Below are positions 8,403 through 17,714 of a stretch of 32,280 nt of DNA, piece after piece. The notes below the pieces were generated by a model, which saw only the letters and a program-made list of their open reading frames with translations, had not been told where the DNA came from and made no database searches. The stretch lies in assembly GCA_947481595.1 (NCBI GenBank), contig CANKHC010000012.1, positions 1-32,280 on the forward strand, given 5' to 3'. The translations under genes and the position numbers were made by a program. The DNA is from Fidelibacterota bacterium. Lineage in GTDB: Bacteria > Pseudomonadota > Alphaproteobacteria > Rhodospirillales > Rhodospirillaceae. Every line of letters starts with the position of its first letter. The first letter of the stretch is position 1.

Positions 8403-11096
8403 TTAGAACGCGTAGCGCAGGGTCAGGCTGAACTGGCGCGGGGGCGCGGGCACGCACTGGGCAATACCGCTGGTGTTGGGTTGGTTCTGCGTGGCGTTGG
8501 GGACGTTGTTCAGCACGCCGTTATATTCCGGCAGGCAGGCCGCCTTGTTGAAGACGTTGGTGACCGCGCCTGAGAGGGTGGCGGCGGTGCCGGCGATGTC
8601 GGTGACGTTCAGGCGCAGATTGGTGAACTGGTAGCCGAGCGCCTTGCGGTCGGGGAATTTGATGCCGGTGTAATCGGCGCGCACGGTGCTTTGCCAATAC
8701 CATTGGGCGCCGAGGGAAACCTCGCCGACGGGCAGGCGGAGTTGTGCGCCCGGCAGCGCATAGGTGGCGCTGGCGTTGACCTGCCACTGCGGCAGCGGGA
8801 ACGGGGTGTTGTTGAGCACGGCACCGCCAGCGGGCATGAGGTAGCCGGCAGAAATGGCGTAGGTGAAGTCGCGGTAGAAGGCGTGCAGATAGCTGCCGCC
8901 GGTGGTGAGGGTGAGCTCTGGCGTGGGCCGCGCGAGCAGATCCCACTCGAAGCCGTAGACCTCGGCCTTGCGGGCGTTGACCATCACCGCCTGGGTGGTG
9001 ACGCCGCTGCAGGCCCCGCCCTCAAAAGCCGCCTGGGTGCAGGCCCCGCCGCCGGGACCAGTGGCGAGGGCCACGAAGGGCAGATCGACCTGGGACTGGA
9101 TGTCGCGGTAGTCGGTGTAATAGACGTCGAAGTTGAGGCGCACCGGCACGCCCTCGGTGACGAAGTCGGCCTTCATGCCGATTTCATAGTCTTGGACATT
9201 CTCGGGCTTGGCGACGATCAGGTCGGTGTTGGTGCCGTTCTGGCCGGCGTTGATACCCCCAGAACGATATCCCTTGCGGGTGGTGGCATAGACCAGCGTG
9301 CCGCCCTGAAGATCGTAGTCGAGCGAGATCATCCAAGTGGGTTCTTTGAAGGTGCGCGCAACGTCGAGCATGCAATCGGCCAGCGGCAGCGGCACGCCGG
9401 CGCTGTCTTGCATGGCGCAGAAGGTCGAGGAGCCGGCGTAGCTGATGCCGTTGAGGATGTAAGGCGCGGGATTGAAGACGGCGTTGCGCACGAGGGCGTT
9501 GGTGGCGGGTGTCGCCGGGAAGCGCACGGTCTGCGAGACGATGTGGGCGCTGCGCTTGTCGATGGAATAACGCGCGCCGGCGGTGGCGCGGAGCTCCGGG
9601 GTGACGGCGTAGGTCGCCTGGCCGTAGAGGGCGTAGCTTTTGTTCCGGCCGCTGTTGTTGATGAGGTCGCTGAGGGTGACCTGGCGACCGGCGACGGCTT
9701 GCGGGCCGGTGAAATGCGGCGAGCCGAGATACTGCGCCAAGCCGCCGGAGGATTTTTCGGTGAAGACGAAGGCGCCGGTGGTCCATTTCAGCGCATCTTC
9801 GAGCAAGCTGCCGTTGACGGTGAGGTCGCTGTTGTAAGCGCTGTAGTTGGGGACCTGGTAGGTGGTCTGGACAACGTCGTAAGGCAGGCCGCGGCTGGCT
9901 GAAACGCCGTAGGTATCGAACCAGCGGTAGCCGGTGACGAGCTTGACGTTGATGTCGCCGAAGGTCTTGTCGATCAGGCCGGAGACCGATTGCACATGAT
10001 CGGTGTTGCGCGAGGAAACGGCTTGATCGGTGGTCCAGAACCCGGCGGCCTGCTGGCGGGCGAGCGAATTGAGGAGCGTGTTGTAGGTGCGCGGGTCGGT
10101 GTTGACCACGGCCGCTCCGCCCACGGTCGTGGGCGGGGTCAGGAAATACGGCGCGATGTAATGGCCGAGCAGATCGGTGTTGCCCTGGCCGGGCGTGCCG
10201 CCGACGACGGTGCAGCTGCCGGGGATGTTGCAGACCGAGGGCCGGCCTTGTGACGGCACGGTGCCGATGTAATAGCCGAGCGAGTGATAGCCCGTGCCGG
10301 AGTAATGCGAGGCGCTGAAGTCGCCGCGCAGGACGACCTTGAAGGTGTCGTCGGGGCTCCACTTGAAGGAGAACTGCCCGGCGAGCTTTTTGGCTCCGAA
10401 ACCGGCCTTGTCGTTTTTGATGTTGTAGAACGGGTCTTGGTAGATGTTCTTCAGCCAACCGTCGTTTTCGGTGAAGGAGACAGCGGCACGCGCGGCGAAC
10501 GTCTCATTGATCGGCACGTTGACCGCGCCCTGGAGTTCGTGCCGGCCGTAGCTGCCGCCGGTGGCTTCGGCCCAGCCGCCGAAGGTGAAGTCGGGCTCCT
10601 TGGTCGTATAGAGGATCGCGCCGCCGGTGGCATTGCGGCCGACCAGCGTGCCTTGTGGGCCTTTCAGGACCTGAACCGTATCGACATCGAACAGCGCGCC
10701 AGTGAGGCCTTGGGTGCGCGCGAGGTAGATGCCGTTGAGGTAGATCGCGGTGGACGTGTCGAACTGCACGCCGTTGCCGATGCCGTTGGAGGCGAAGTTG
10801 CGCTGGCCGCGGATGGTGACGTTGACGGTGTTCTGCTGATAGACGTCGGTCTGGATGTAAACCGACGGGGCGACGTAGCGCAGGTCTTCGATGACTTCGA
10901 CACCCTTGTCGTCGAGGTCGGCCTGCGTGAAAGCGGAAATCGCGATGGGGACGGCCTGGGCCGGTTCTTGGCGGCGCCGCGCGGTGACGACGATCTCTTC
11001 GATCGCCGCGCTGCGCTCGGCCGCCTGAGACGGCGAAACAAACAATGTCGTCCCTGAGACGAGAAGCGTGGCCTTGAGAAATCGAACTTTGCGCAT
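8403..11096 (-). CDS. TonB-dependent receptor
   Basis: Start MRKVRFLKATLLVSGTTLFVSPSQAAE at 11096. TonB-box-like EEIVVTARRRQEPAQAVPIAISAFTQADLDDKGV; plug VQVLKGPQGTLVGRNATGGAILYTTKEP; terminal aromatic RQFSLTLRYAF. Confidence 0.95.
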   Translation of the reverse strand: MRKVRFLKATLLVSGTTLFVSPSQAAERSAAIEEIVVTARRRQEPAQAVPIAISAFTQADLDDKGVEVIEDLRYVAPSVYIQTDVYQQNTVNVTIRGQRNFASNGIGNGVQFDTSTAIYLNGIYLARTQGLTGALFDVDTVQVLKGPQGTLVGRNATGGAILYTTKEPDFTFGGWAEATGGSYGRHELQGAVNVPINETFAARAAVSFTENDGWLKNIYQDPFYNIKNDKAGFGAKKLAGQFSFKWSPDDTFKVVLRGDFSASHYSGTGYHSLGYYIGTVPSQGRPSVCNIPGSCTVVGGTPGQGNTDLLGHYIAPYFLTPPTTVGGAAVVNTDPRTYNTLLNSLARQQAAGFWTTDQAVSSRNTDHVQSVSGLIDKTFGDINVKLVTGYRWFDTYGVSASRGLPYDVVQTTYQVPNYSAYNSDLTVNGSLLEDALKWTTGAFVFTEKSSGGLAQYLGSPHFTGPQAVAGRQVTLSDLINNSGRNKSYALYGQATYAVTPELRATAGARYSIDKRSAHIVSQTVRFPATPATNALVRNAVFNPAPYILNGISYAGSSTFCAMQDSAGVPLPLADCMLDVARTFKEPTWMISLDYDLQGGTLVYATTRKGYRSGGINAGQNGTNTDLIVAKPENVQDYEIGMKADFVTEGVPVRLNFDVYYTDYRDIQSQVDLPFVALATGPGGGACTQAAFEGGACSGVTTQAVMVNARKAEVYGFEWDLLARPTPELTLTTGGSYLHAFYRDFTYAISAGYLMPAGGAVLNNTPFPLPQWQVNASATYALPGAQLRLPVGEVSLGAQWYWQSTVRADYTGIKFPDRKALGYQFTNLRLNVTDIAGTAATLSGAVTNVFNKAACLPEYNGVLNNVPNATQNQPNTSGIAQCVPAPPRQFSLTLRYAF

Positions 11097-11130
11097 ATGG
11101 CGGTGCCCCCTCGCCCGCGCGGCGAACGTA

Positions 11131-11170
11131 ATGACGGCGTGGATGGGAATCAACCCGTCCACGCCGTCAT
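11131..11170. repeat. long inverted repeat / hairpin between two same-strand genes
   Basis: ATGACGGCGTGGA (11131-11143) and TCCACGCCGTCAT (11158-11170), perfect 13-bp arms, with internal GGG/CCC extending the stem. No U-tract follows on either strand. Confidence 0.8.
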
Positions 11171-11183
11171 CAGAACATCAGTT

Positions 11184-11849
11184 TTACTTCGCGTCGGCAG
11201 CGAAGCAGTAGAACAGGCCTGCGCCGCCGGTGGCGACCAGGTTGGCCTGGCCGCAGCCGCGGCTCGGGTGCACGGAATTCCACGAGATGCCGCCGCCAGC
11301 GCGGTCAAAGTGGCCGAGCTGCGCGATACCGTCAGCCGCGTTGCTTGTCCAATTTTTGCACGTATGGTCGGCAGCATCCGTATAGGCGGTGCCATCGGGC
11401 TTCGAGCCGGTCAGGATGTCGTGCGTGTTCGGGGTGTTGCCGACGCCGTTGATCGGGTCGCCCTTTTCCGACAGGGCGGTGTTTTTCATCACCGCATTTC
11501 CCAAGCGGGCGAGCTCAAGCGTATCGCCGTGCAGTTCGGCCTGGTTGGAGGCGATCTTGCCGCCCTTGGAGCCGTACCACGGGCCTTGCCCGATACGATC
11601 GCGGGCATTGATGGCACCGGCACCTTGGGTGCTGAGGTAGGCCTTCCACTGGGTGTACTTGCTGCCCGCCGCCGAGGCGAGCTTGGCGCAATGGGCATCG
11701 GCGCCGGCAACACCACCGAGGTTGGCGCCGTCGCCAAGGCCGACGCTGGTGATGAAGAACGACATCGGCGGCGGTGCGTCGCCGGCGAGGACAATCGGTG
11801 TGGCCAAAAGAACGGCACAGGCAGCCAAAGCAAAAGGTAATTTCGTCAT
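11184..11849 (-). CDS. secreted protein, possible C-type-lectin-like/DUF1554-type fold
   Basis: MTKLPFALAACAVLLATPIVLAGDA signal peptide, then FFITSVGLGDGANLGGVAGADAHCAKLASAAG...WKAYLSTQGAGAINARDRIGQGPW...CGQANLVATGGAGLFYCFAADAK. CDS certain; family tentative. Confidence 0.6.
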   Translation of the reverse strand: MTKLPFALAACAVLLATPIVLAGDAPPPMSFFITSVGLGDGANLGGVAGADAHCAKLASAAGSKYTQWKAYLSTQGAGAINARDRIGQGPWYGSKGGKIASNQAELHGDTLELARLGNAVMKNTALSEKGDPINGVGNTPNTHDILTGSKPDGTAYTDAADHTCKNWTSNAADGIAQLGHFDRAGGGISWNSVHPSRGCGQANLVATGGAGLFYCFAADAK

Positions 11850-12041
11850 GGTCGAACTCCCCTTGATGCAACAGGTGTTGAAGCGTCCCGTCAGGACTTT
11901 AGAAATCGGCGACGACTTTAGCGGCACCTGGGCCCCTCCGCGGGCGTTTGGCGCCGTCCGAAAGTCTTAGCAAATTCTAGCTTAAGGAAAAATCACTTCG
12001 AGGTGAAGGACTTGGCAGCCACAGAATTGCAACAGAAACCC

Positions 12042-12593
12042 TTAAGGCCGCACGACAGCGCCTTCAAACCGGGTTTCGCGGGGGGTGCCGGGGGCGGCAA
12101 TGGTGCCCACGTACAGGAAGGCCACAATATGATCGGTCGGCTCCAAGCCGAGGGCGGTCTTGACCGCGCCGTCATAGGCAGGCTCGCCGGTCTTCCACAT
12201 GGCGCCGAGACCCAGGGCGTGGATCGCCAGCCACATGTTCTGGACTGCGGCTCCTACGGCCAAAATGCGCTCGACGTCAGGGATTTTGCCGGGGGTGCCG
12301 GTTTTGGCCGCCACCACGATGATGGTCGGCGCGCGCTGGACCTTGAAGCCCTCGCGTTCGACTTCTTCCGTGGCCAGGTTGGGCTGGGTGCGTTTGATGC
12401 GGGCGACCATGGCCTTGGCGAGGATGTTCCGGTCCTGGCCCGCCAGCACTACAAAACGCCAGGGTGCGATACGCCCGTGATCGGGTGCGCGCACCCCGGC
12501 GCCGAGAATGATCTCGAGTTGCTCGGCGCTGGGGCCGGGTTCCGTCAGCCGCGCGGCGGACGCACGCGAATTGATGGCGGTGAGTACATCCAT
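12042..12593 (-). CDS. nitroreductase family protein
   Basis: MDVLTAINSRASAARLTEPGPSAEQLEIILGAGVRAPDHGRIAPWRFVVLAG... and QNMWLAIHALGLGAMWKTG, typical FMN nitroreductase. Confidence 0.88.
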   Translation of the reverse strand: MDVLTAINSRASAARLTEPGPSAEQLEIILGAGVRAPDHGRIAPWRFVVLAGQDRNILAKAMVARIKRTQPNLATEEVEREGFKVQRAPTIIVVAAKTGTPGKIPDVERILAVGAAVQNMWLAIHALGLGAMWKTGEPAYDGAVKTALGLEPTDHIVAFLYVGTIAAPGTPRETRFEGAVVRP

Positions 12594-12847
12594 ATGTAAC
12601 CCCTGATCTGCTGCGCCTGTTTAGGCATCCGACTCGCGGATGTCCAGAAACGGTTGAGAACAATCGGAGAATCCACCCGCCAAAATCGCGTGTCGCGTGT
12701 GCCCCACAAATGTTTAATGAAATAGAGCGGTATCGGCGCCGGACGATCCCTATATACTGGCCGGGATCACAACACGGACCGTCGTGTCATCGCGGCGGTT
12801 TGGGGGGTTTCTGCTGATCTCTTCAACGGGAAGGAAGAGCCAAGGGC

Positions 12848-13408
12848 ATGAACCAAACGACACCGAGCCGCGCGTTCTTGGATGAGCTGACGCTTGCGCT
12901 GCCGCACCTCAAAGGTGCGGCCTATATGATGACGCGCGCCAAGGCCGATGCCGACGACCTGATCCAGACCACCGCCGTCCGGGCCTTAGCGGCCTTCTCC
13001 CAGTTCACCATGGGCACCAATATCCGCGCGTGGCTCTACCGCATCATGCGCAATGAGTTCATCGACATGGTGCGCACGCGCGGGCGCACCCCGGCCCGCC
13101 TGGACGACGTTCCGGCGGAGATGTTCAAACGCAAGGAAGTGCAGGAAGAAGCGCTGGAAATGCGCGACGTCATGCGCGCCATCAGCACGCTGACGCATAT
13201 CCACCGCTAGGCCTTGTATCTCTCGTGCGTCGAGGGATTGAGCTATGAGGAAATCGCGGCCATTCAGGCCTGTGCCGTGGGAACGGTAAAAAGCCGTATC
13301 TCGCGCGCACGCCAGGACATGAAGGCGTTGCTGGAGCACGAAGACGTATCCGAGGCGAATGAACGCCCCCAAGCGCGGCCGGAGCTCATCGCGCGCAGCG
13401 CTAGCTAG
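12848..13408 (+). pseudogene. ECF (RpoE/EcfG-like) sigma factor interrupted by one in-frame TAG at 13208-13210
   Basis: Frame 12848-13207 gives sigma region 2 (ADADDLIQTTAVRALAAFSQFTMGTNIRAWLYRIMRNEFIDMVR) up to AISTLTHIHR. TAG. The same frame continues ALYLSCVEGLSYEEIAAIQACAVGTVKSRISRARQDMKALLE (region 4) to TAG at 13406. Confidence 0.85.
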
Positions 13409-13603
13409 TTAGCGCGTCAATCCATCATCGAAATGATTGCCGCGTTCGGCGGGGTACCGCCCGTGCGGGTCGGCGTCGCGTTCCAGCGAGGGGCAGGTCT
13501 CGGGCCCCCGGCTTTCGCGGCTGGGATTGTCGCGGAAGGCGTAGGGCGATCCCTCGGGGCGCTTGAAGAGAGGTCCGCGTATTTTCAGGGTGCGCATGGC
13601 CAT
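13409..13603 (-). CDS. small hypothetical protein (64 aa)
   Basis: ATG at 13603 with [71 protein letters not shown]. Consensus EcfG-type promoter upstream. Confidence 0.65.
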   Translation of the reverse strand: MAMRTLKIRGPLFKRPEGSPYAFRDNPSRESRGPETCPSLERDADPHGRYPAERGNHFDDGLTR

Positions 13604-13626
13604 GGCAAATCTCCTTCTCGGGACCC

Positions 13627-13652
13627 AACGGCGCACGACCGTTAGGTGTTCC
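13627..13652 (-). promoter_or_regulatory. EcfG-type general stress promoter upstream of the 64-aa protein
   Basis: Plus strand AACG (13627-13630), 17 nt, GTTCC (13648-13652), i.e. exact GGAAC-N17-CGTT on the minus strand, 24 nt before the ATG. Confidence 0.65.
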
Positions 13653-13722
13653 CCAGGGAATTCCGGCGCGATACAGTGCGTGCCACAATTCCACTTTGAA
13701 TTTCAGTTGGGGGAGAATTCTC

Positions 13723-14484
13723 ATGAGCGACAACACCAAAACCGCGATCATCACGGGTGCGGGCAGCGGCGTGGGCCGGGCAGCGGCGCTGGCGCTGCTC
13801 AAGAAGGGCTACCGGGTGGCGCTGGCGGGGCGGACCGTGGCGACTCTGGAGGAGACCGCCGCCCTGGCGGGCGCGGACAAGACCCAGGCGCTGGTCGTCG
13901 CCACCGACGTGGCCGATCACAACGCGGTCAACAATCTCTTCAGGAAGTCGCTGGATGCTTTCGGTCCGCTCGGTGTGCTGTTCAACAATGCCGGCGCTAT
14001 GGGGCCGAAGGGCGTGATGCTCGAAGATATCAGCCCCGAGCAATGGCTGCACATGGTCAACGTCAACTTCAACGGCGCGTTCTACTGCGCCCAGGCCGCC
14101 TTCCGCGCCATGAAGACTCAGACGCCGCAGGGCGGACGTATCATCAACAACGGTTCCATCTCGGCCTATGTGCCGCGCCCGAACTCGGTGGCCTACAGCT
14201 CCACCAAACACGCGATCACGGGGCTGACGAAAGTGCTGTCGCTGGATGGGCGCAAGTACGGCATCGCCTGCAGCCAGATCGATATCGGCAACGCCGGCAC
14301 GCCGCTGACGGCGACGATTGCTTCTGGAATCATCCAGGCTAACGGTTCGATGATGGCCGAGCCGACCTTTGACGTCTCACATGTCGGCGATGCGATCGCC
14401 TACATGGCAGGCCTGCCCTTGAACGCCAACGTGCAGTTCATGACGCTGATGGCGACCAACATGCCGTATGTCGGCCGCGGCTGA
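13723..14484 (+). CDS. SDR family oxidoreductase
   Basis: [54 protein letters not shown] catalytic motif. GGGAG RBS supports the start at 13723. Confidence 0.92.
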   Translation: MSDNTKTAIITGAGSGVGRAAALALLKKGYRVALAGRTVATLEETAALAGADKTQALVVATDVADHNAVNNLFRKSLDAFGPLGVLFNNAGAMGPKGVMLEDISPEQWLHMVNVNFNGAFYCAQAAFRAMKTQTPQGGRIINNGSISAYVPRPNSVAYSSTKHAITGLTKVLSLDGRKYGIACSQIDIGNAGTPLTATIASGIIQANGSMMAEPTFDVSHVGDAIAYMAGLPLNANVQFMTLMATNMPYVGRG

Positions 14485-14500
14485 GGCCTAACAAACGGCC

Positions 14501-15025
14501 ATGGCGAAGCTTGTTTTCGGAATGAACGTGTCCCTCGACGGGTACGTCGATCACCAGGAATTCGCGCCTGGACCCAAGCTCTTTCGTCACTGGATTGAGC
14601 AGGTGGGCGGCCTGACCGGCAGTGTGTACGGCCGGCGCATGTACGAGATCATGCGCTATTGGGACGATGATCATCCGGAGTGGACGGCGGACAAGCACGC
14701 CTTCGCGGCGGCGTGGCGGAAGCAGCCGAAGGGGGTCGCGTCGCGGACGTTGAAGGCGGTGGGGCCCAACGCCACGCTTGTTTCGGATGACATCGTGGCG
14801 GTGATCCGGGATTTGAAGGCGCGGCTTAATGGCGAGATTGATGTGTCCGGACCGGATCTCGCCGGAAGCCTGAGCGGCGTGATCGATGAGTACCGCCTCT
14901 ACTTCCACCCCGTCGTGCTAGGGCGCGGCACGCCCTTCTTCGCCGGCACGCGGCCAGCGCTGCGCTTTGTGGCCAGCGATCTTATTGACGAGAACGTGGT
15001 CAGGCTGACCTATGTTCCCGCTTAA
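14501..15025 (+). CDS. dihydrofolate reductase family protein (RibD C-terminal-like)
   Basis: MAKLVFGMNVSLDGYVDHQEFAPGP...YGRRMYEIMRYW...DVSGPDLAGSLSGVIDEYRLYFHPVVLGRGTPFFAG. Confidence 0.88.
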   Translation: MAKLVFGMNVSLDGYVDHQEFAPGPKLFRHWIEQVGGLTGSVYGRRMYEIMRYWDDDHPEWTADKHAFAAAWRKQPKGVASRTLKAVGPNATLVSDDIVAVIRDLKARLNGEIDVSGPDLAGSLSGVIDEYRLYFHPVVLGRGTPFFAGTRPALRFVASDLIDENVVRLTYVPA

Positions 15026-15035
15026 TCGGGCCTGC

Positions 15036-17015
15036 TTAGAAGTCGCTCGCTAGACTGACGGTCACGCGGCGGCGGCCGATATAGGCGAGGTAATAGTTGT
15101 TCCCGCCGGCATATTCCCAGGCGAAGGTGTTGGTGAGGTTCTGCAGGCGTACGCGCAGCGTCGACGGTGCGCCCGCGATGTTGAAGCGGTAGCGCGCGCC
15201 GAGATTGATCACCGTGCGCGGCGGGATGTTGGCGAGATTGCGCGGGCTGGCAAAGCCGCGGTCGATGTAGTCGAGCTGACCATCGACGGAGAAACCCCTC
15301 CAGGCGGGCGGGCCGTACTGAAGGTCGAAGCGCGCGGCGCGCGCGTCACGGCCCAAGGGGATGCTGCCGACGATGCCCTGGTCCACCAGCGGACCTTTGA
15401 CGCGGGCTTTCAACAAGACGACCCCGGTGAGCATGGTGAGGCTGGGCGCGATTTCACCGGTCGCCGAAAGCTCGATGCCTTCGTGGCTGAGGTTGCCGAC
15501 ATTGGTGAAGAGGTTGGTATTTTCCTTGTCGAAGAACGGCTTTTTGATCTGGAAGACGGTCGTGACCAGTTTGACCTTGGGCATCAGCTGGTAGGCGATT
15601 CCGGCGTCGAGCTGGGTGGTGAAGCTGGACGGCAGTGCCTCGCCGCGATTGCGCGCCGCCTGCGGGGCCACGCCGGATTCCTCGAGGCCGCGGGTGTAGC
15701 TGCCGAAGAGTGTGACTTTGCTGATCGGATAGGCGTTCCAGGTGCCATTGTAGAGCCAAGGGCTGAGACCGATGGTTGAGAGCGGTTGCCCCGGGACGCG
15801 GACTTCGCGGTGATACGTGGTCTTCTGCAGACCCAAGCTGAAGCCACCGACTCCGCGCCACTGCAATTCGTAGATGCCGCCGCCGGTATATTGATCGGCG
15901 AGATCCACCGTGCGCTCGGTGTAGGTGAAAGCGGGGCGGGGAATCGGATTGGGCACGCCGATGAAGGCTTTGCCGTAAGGCACGACGGCGGTGCCGGCCA
16001 CCTGGCGCACGCTGTCGCGGCCGCGCGCACTGATGTGGACGGTGTGGCGGAAGTCGCCGTCGGTGAAGACGCCGGAGGCGCGCACTTCGCCGGAGTAGGA
16101 GGAGAAGCGCTGCGGCGGCTGGAACTGGAACAGCACGTCGGCGCTGCCGTCGGGCATGGTGTTGTTGAAGAAGACCGCGTTGTCTTTGGCGCGATAATAC
16201 CAGGCGCGGAAGAGACCGGTGCGCAGCGTCCAGTTATCGGACAGGCGGGCGCGCCCGACCATGCCGAAGTTGGTTTCGTGCTGCTCGAAATCAGCCCAAT
16301 CCTGCTGATAATTCACACCGCGTTCGATGCGCGGCGGCAGCTGGTTGCCGAAGGTGTAGACGATAGGCGGGTTCTCGAAGTCGTGGCGCTGGAAGCGGCC
16401 CCAGAAGGGGATGATTTCGATGGCGTCGTTGGGGGTCCAGCGCCCGAGCACGGCGGCGGACCAGTCCTTGGCGTTGGTGCCGAAGTCGCTGCGGAAGTGT
16501 TGGCCTTTGGCGGCGACCTGCACGGCAAGGCGGTCAGCGACGATGGGGGTCTGGGCATCGACCTCGAGGGCGTAGGTGTCGTAGGGACCGACGGTGGCGA
16601 CGACGCTGCCCTGGGCGTGATCGCTGCGCGGGATGCGCAAGGTGACGTCGACAACGCCGCTGGGGGCCGGGAACGGATAGGACTGCACGGCGAGGCCGAC
16701 GCGGACCGTGAACCCCGTCATCAAACGGTCGTTGAGCACGTCGCCGGGCCCGGAATAAGGACGGTCGAAGTACATGCCTTCGATGCGGGCGTTGCCGGCA
16801 GCCTGAGGATTGAAGCCGCGGGCGTTGCGGGCGTCGTAGAGGCCGCTGGCTTCGTTGCCCACCGTGGTGCCGAAGGCGTCTTCGGCGGAGGCGAGCGCGT
16901 TCTCGTTGGCGCGCTGGGCGAAGGCCGGCGCGGTGCTCAGGGCGGTAAAAGCAAAGAGTGATGCGGAGATGAATTTCGCACGCACGCGCGTGCTGTGAAA
17001 TGGCCGCTGAAACAC
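15036..17015 (-). CDS. TonB-dependent receptor, paralogue of the receptor at 1-1543
   Basis: FALSTAPAFAQRANENALASAEDAFGTTVGNEASGLYDARNARGFNPQAAGNARIEGMYFDRPYSGPGD...; ends VTVSLASDF. Confidence 0.9.
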   Translation of the reverse strand: MFQRPFHSTRVRAKFISASLFAFTALSTAPAFAQRANENALASAEDAFGTTVGNEASGLYDARNARGFNPQAAGNARIEGMYFDRPYSGPGDVLNDRLMTGFTVRVGLAVQSYPFPAPSGVVDVTLRIPRSDHAQGSVVATVGPYDTYALEVDAQTPIVADRLAVQVAAKGQHFRSDFGTNAKDWSAAVLGRWTPNDAIEIIPFWGRFQRHDFENPPIVYTFGNQLPPRIERGVNYQQDWADFEQHETNFGMVGRARLSDNWTLRTGLFRAWYYRAKDNAVFFNNTMPDGSADVLFQFQPPQRFSSYSGEVRASGVFTDGDFRHTVHISARGRDSVRQVAGTAVVPYGKAFIGVPNPIPRPAFTYTERTVDLADQYTGGGIYELQWRGVGGFSLGLQKTTYHREVRVPGQPLSTIGLSPWLYNGTWNAYPISKVTLFGSYTRGLEESGVAPQAARNRGEALPSSFTTQLDAGIAYQLMPKVKLVTTVFQIKKPFFDKENTNLFTNVGNLSHEGIELSATGEIAPSLTMLTGVVLLKARVKGPLVDQGIVGSIPLGRDARAARFDLQYGPPAWRGFSVDGQLDYIDRGFASPRNLANIPPRTVINLGARYRFNIAGAPSTLRVRLQNLTNTFAWEYAGGNNYYLAYIGRRRVTVSLASDF

Positions 17016-17123
17016 GAGAAAAGTCCCCTTACCTGCAAAGCGCAGACATACTGTGTTATTCGGCCTTCGCGCAACCCGCGGAAGCTGTCCTAACAGCCCG
17101 CTGGTGCGGTTTTTTGGGCCAAA

Positions 17124-17588
17124 TTATATCGGAAGCGCGGTCGTGGCCTTGATCTCGGTGACCGCCGCGTAGGAGTTCACCTCGCGGATGCCGGGCACGC
17201 GTGAGAGCTTCTCGAAATAGAAGCGCTGGAAGGATTGCAGGTCTTGTGTGACGACGCGCAAGAGGAAGTCGAAGGCGCCGAGAATGACGTGGCATTCGAT
17301 GACTTCGGGAAAGTTGCGGATGGCCTTGGCGAACCCGTCGAGGTTTGGCTGGTCGTTCTGAACGACCTTCACCTGCACAAAGAACTGCGCGCGCAGATCG
17401 AGCTTGTCGCGGTTGAGGATCGCGACAGTGCGCGAGATGTAGCCCTCTTCCTTCAGGCGCTGGATGCGCCGCCAGCAGGGCGACTGCGACAAGCCGACGG
17501 CCTCGGCCACTTCGGCGGCCGAGCGCGAGGCATCCTCCTGCAGGGCGCGGAGGATTTTGATGTCAATGTTGTCGAGGTCAGCGGCCAT
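17124..17588 (-). CDS. Lrp/AsnC family transcriptional regulator
   Basis: LDNIDIKILRALQEDASRSAAEVAEAVGLSQSPCWRRIQRLKEEGYISRTVAILN, canonical HTH_AsnC plus RAM domain. Confidence 0.95.
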   Translation of the reverse strand: MAADLDNIDIKILRALQEDASRSAAEVAEAVGLSQSPCWRRIQRLKEEGYISRTVAILNRDKLDLRAQFFVQVKVVQNDQPNLDGFAKAIRNFPEVIECHVILGAFDFLLRVVTQDLQSFQRFYFEKLSRVPGIREVNSYAAVTEIKATTALPI

Positions 17589-17714
17589 GTGGATAGTTTA
17601 TGCATCATATATATAAATATTCAATAATAAATGCAGGCGCAGTAAGGATTTGGACGGCAGCGGATAAATCGGGAGAATGCCAGCCCTCGCCGCCTTCTTG
17701 GACCAGAGCCCTTT

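Noticed and set aside
8691-9902. 403-aa plus-strand ORF
   Set aside because: Antisense shadow of the large TonB receptor; no recognisable domain.
12600-12847. Possible EcfG autoregulatory promoter upstream of the split sigma gene
   Set aside because: No GGAAC-N16/17-CGTT found in this stretch; autoregulation by this promoter type is not supported.
14993-15018. Exact GGAAC-N17-CGTT on the minus strand
   Set aside because: Within the 3' end of the DHFR-family CDS and antisense to it, with no gene start downstream on that strand; treated as chance.
15786-16961. 391-aa plus-strand ORF
   Set aside because: Antisense shadow of the second paralogous TonB receptor.
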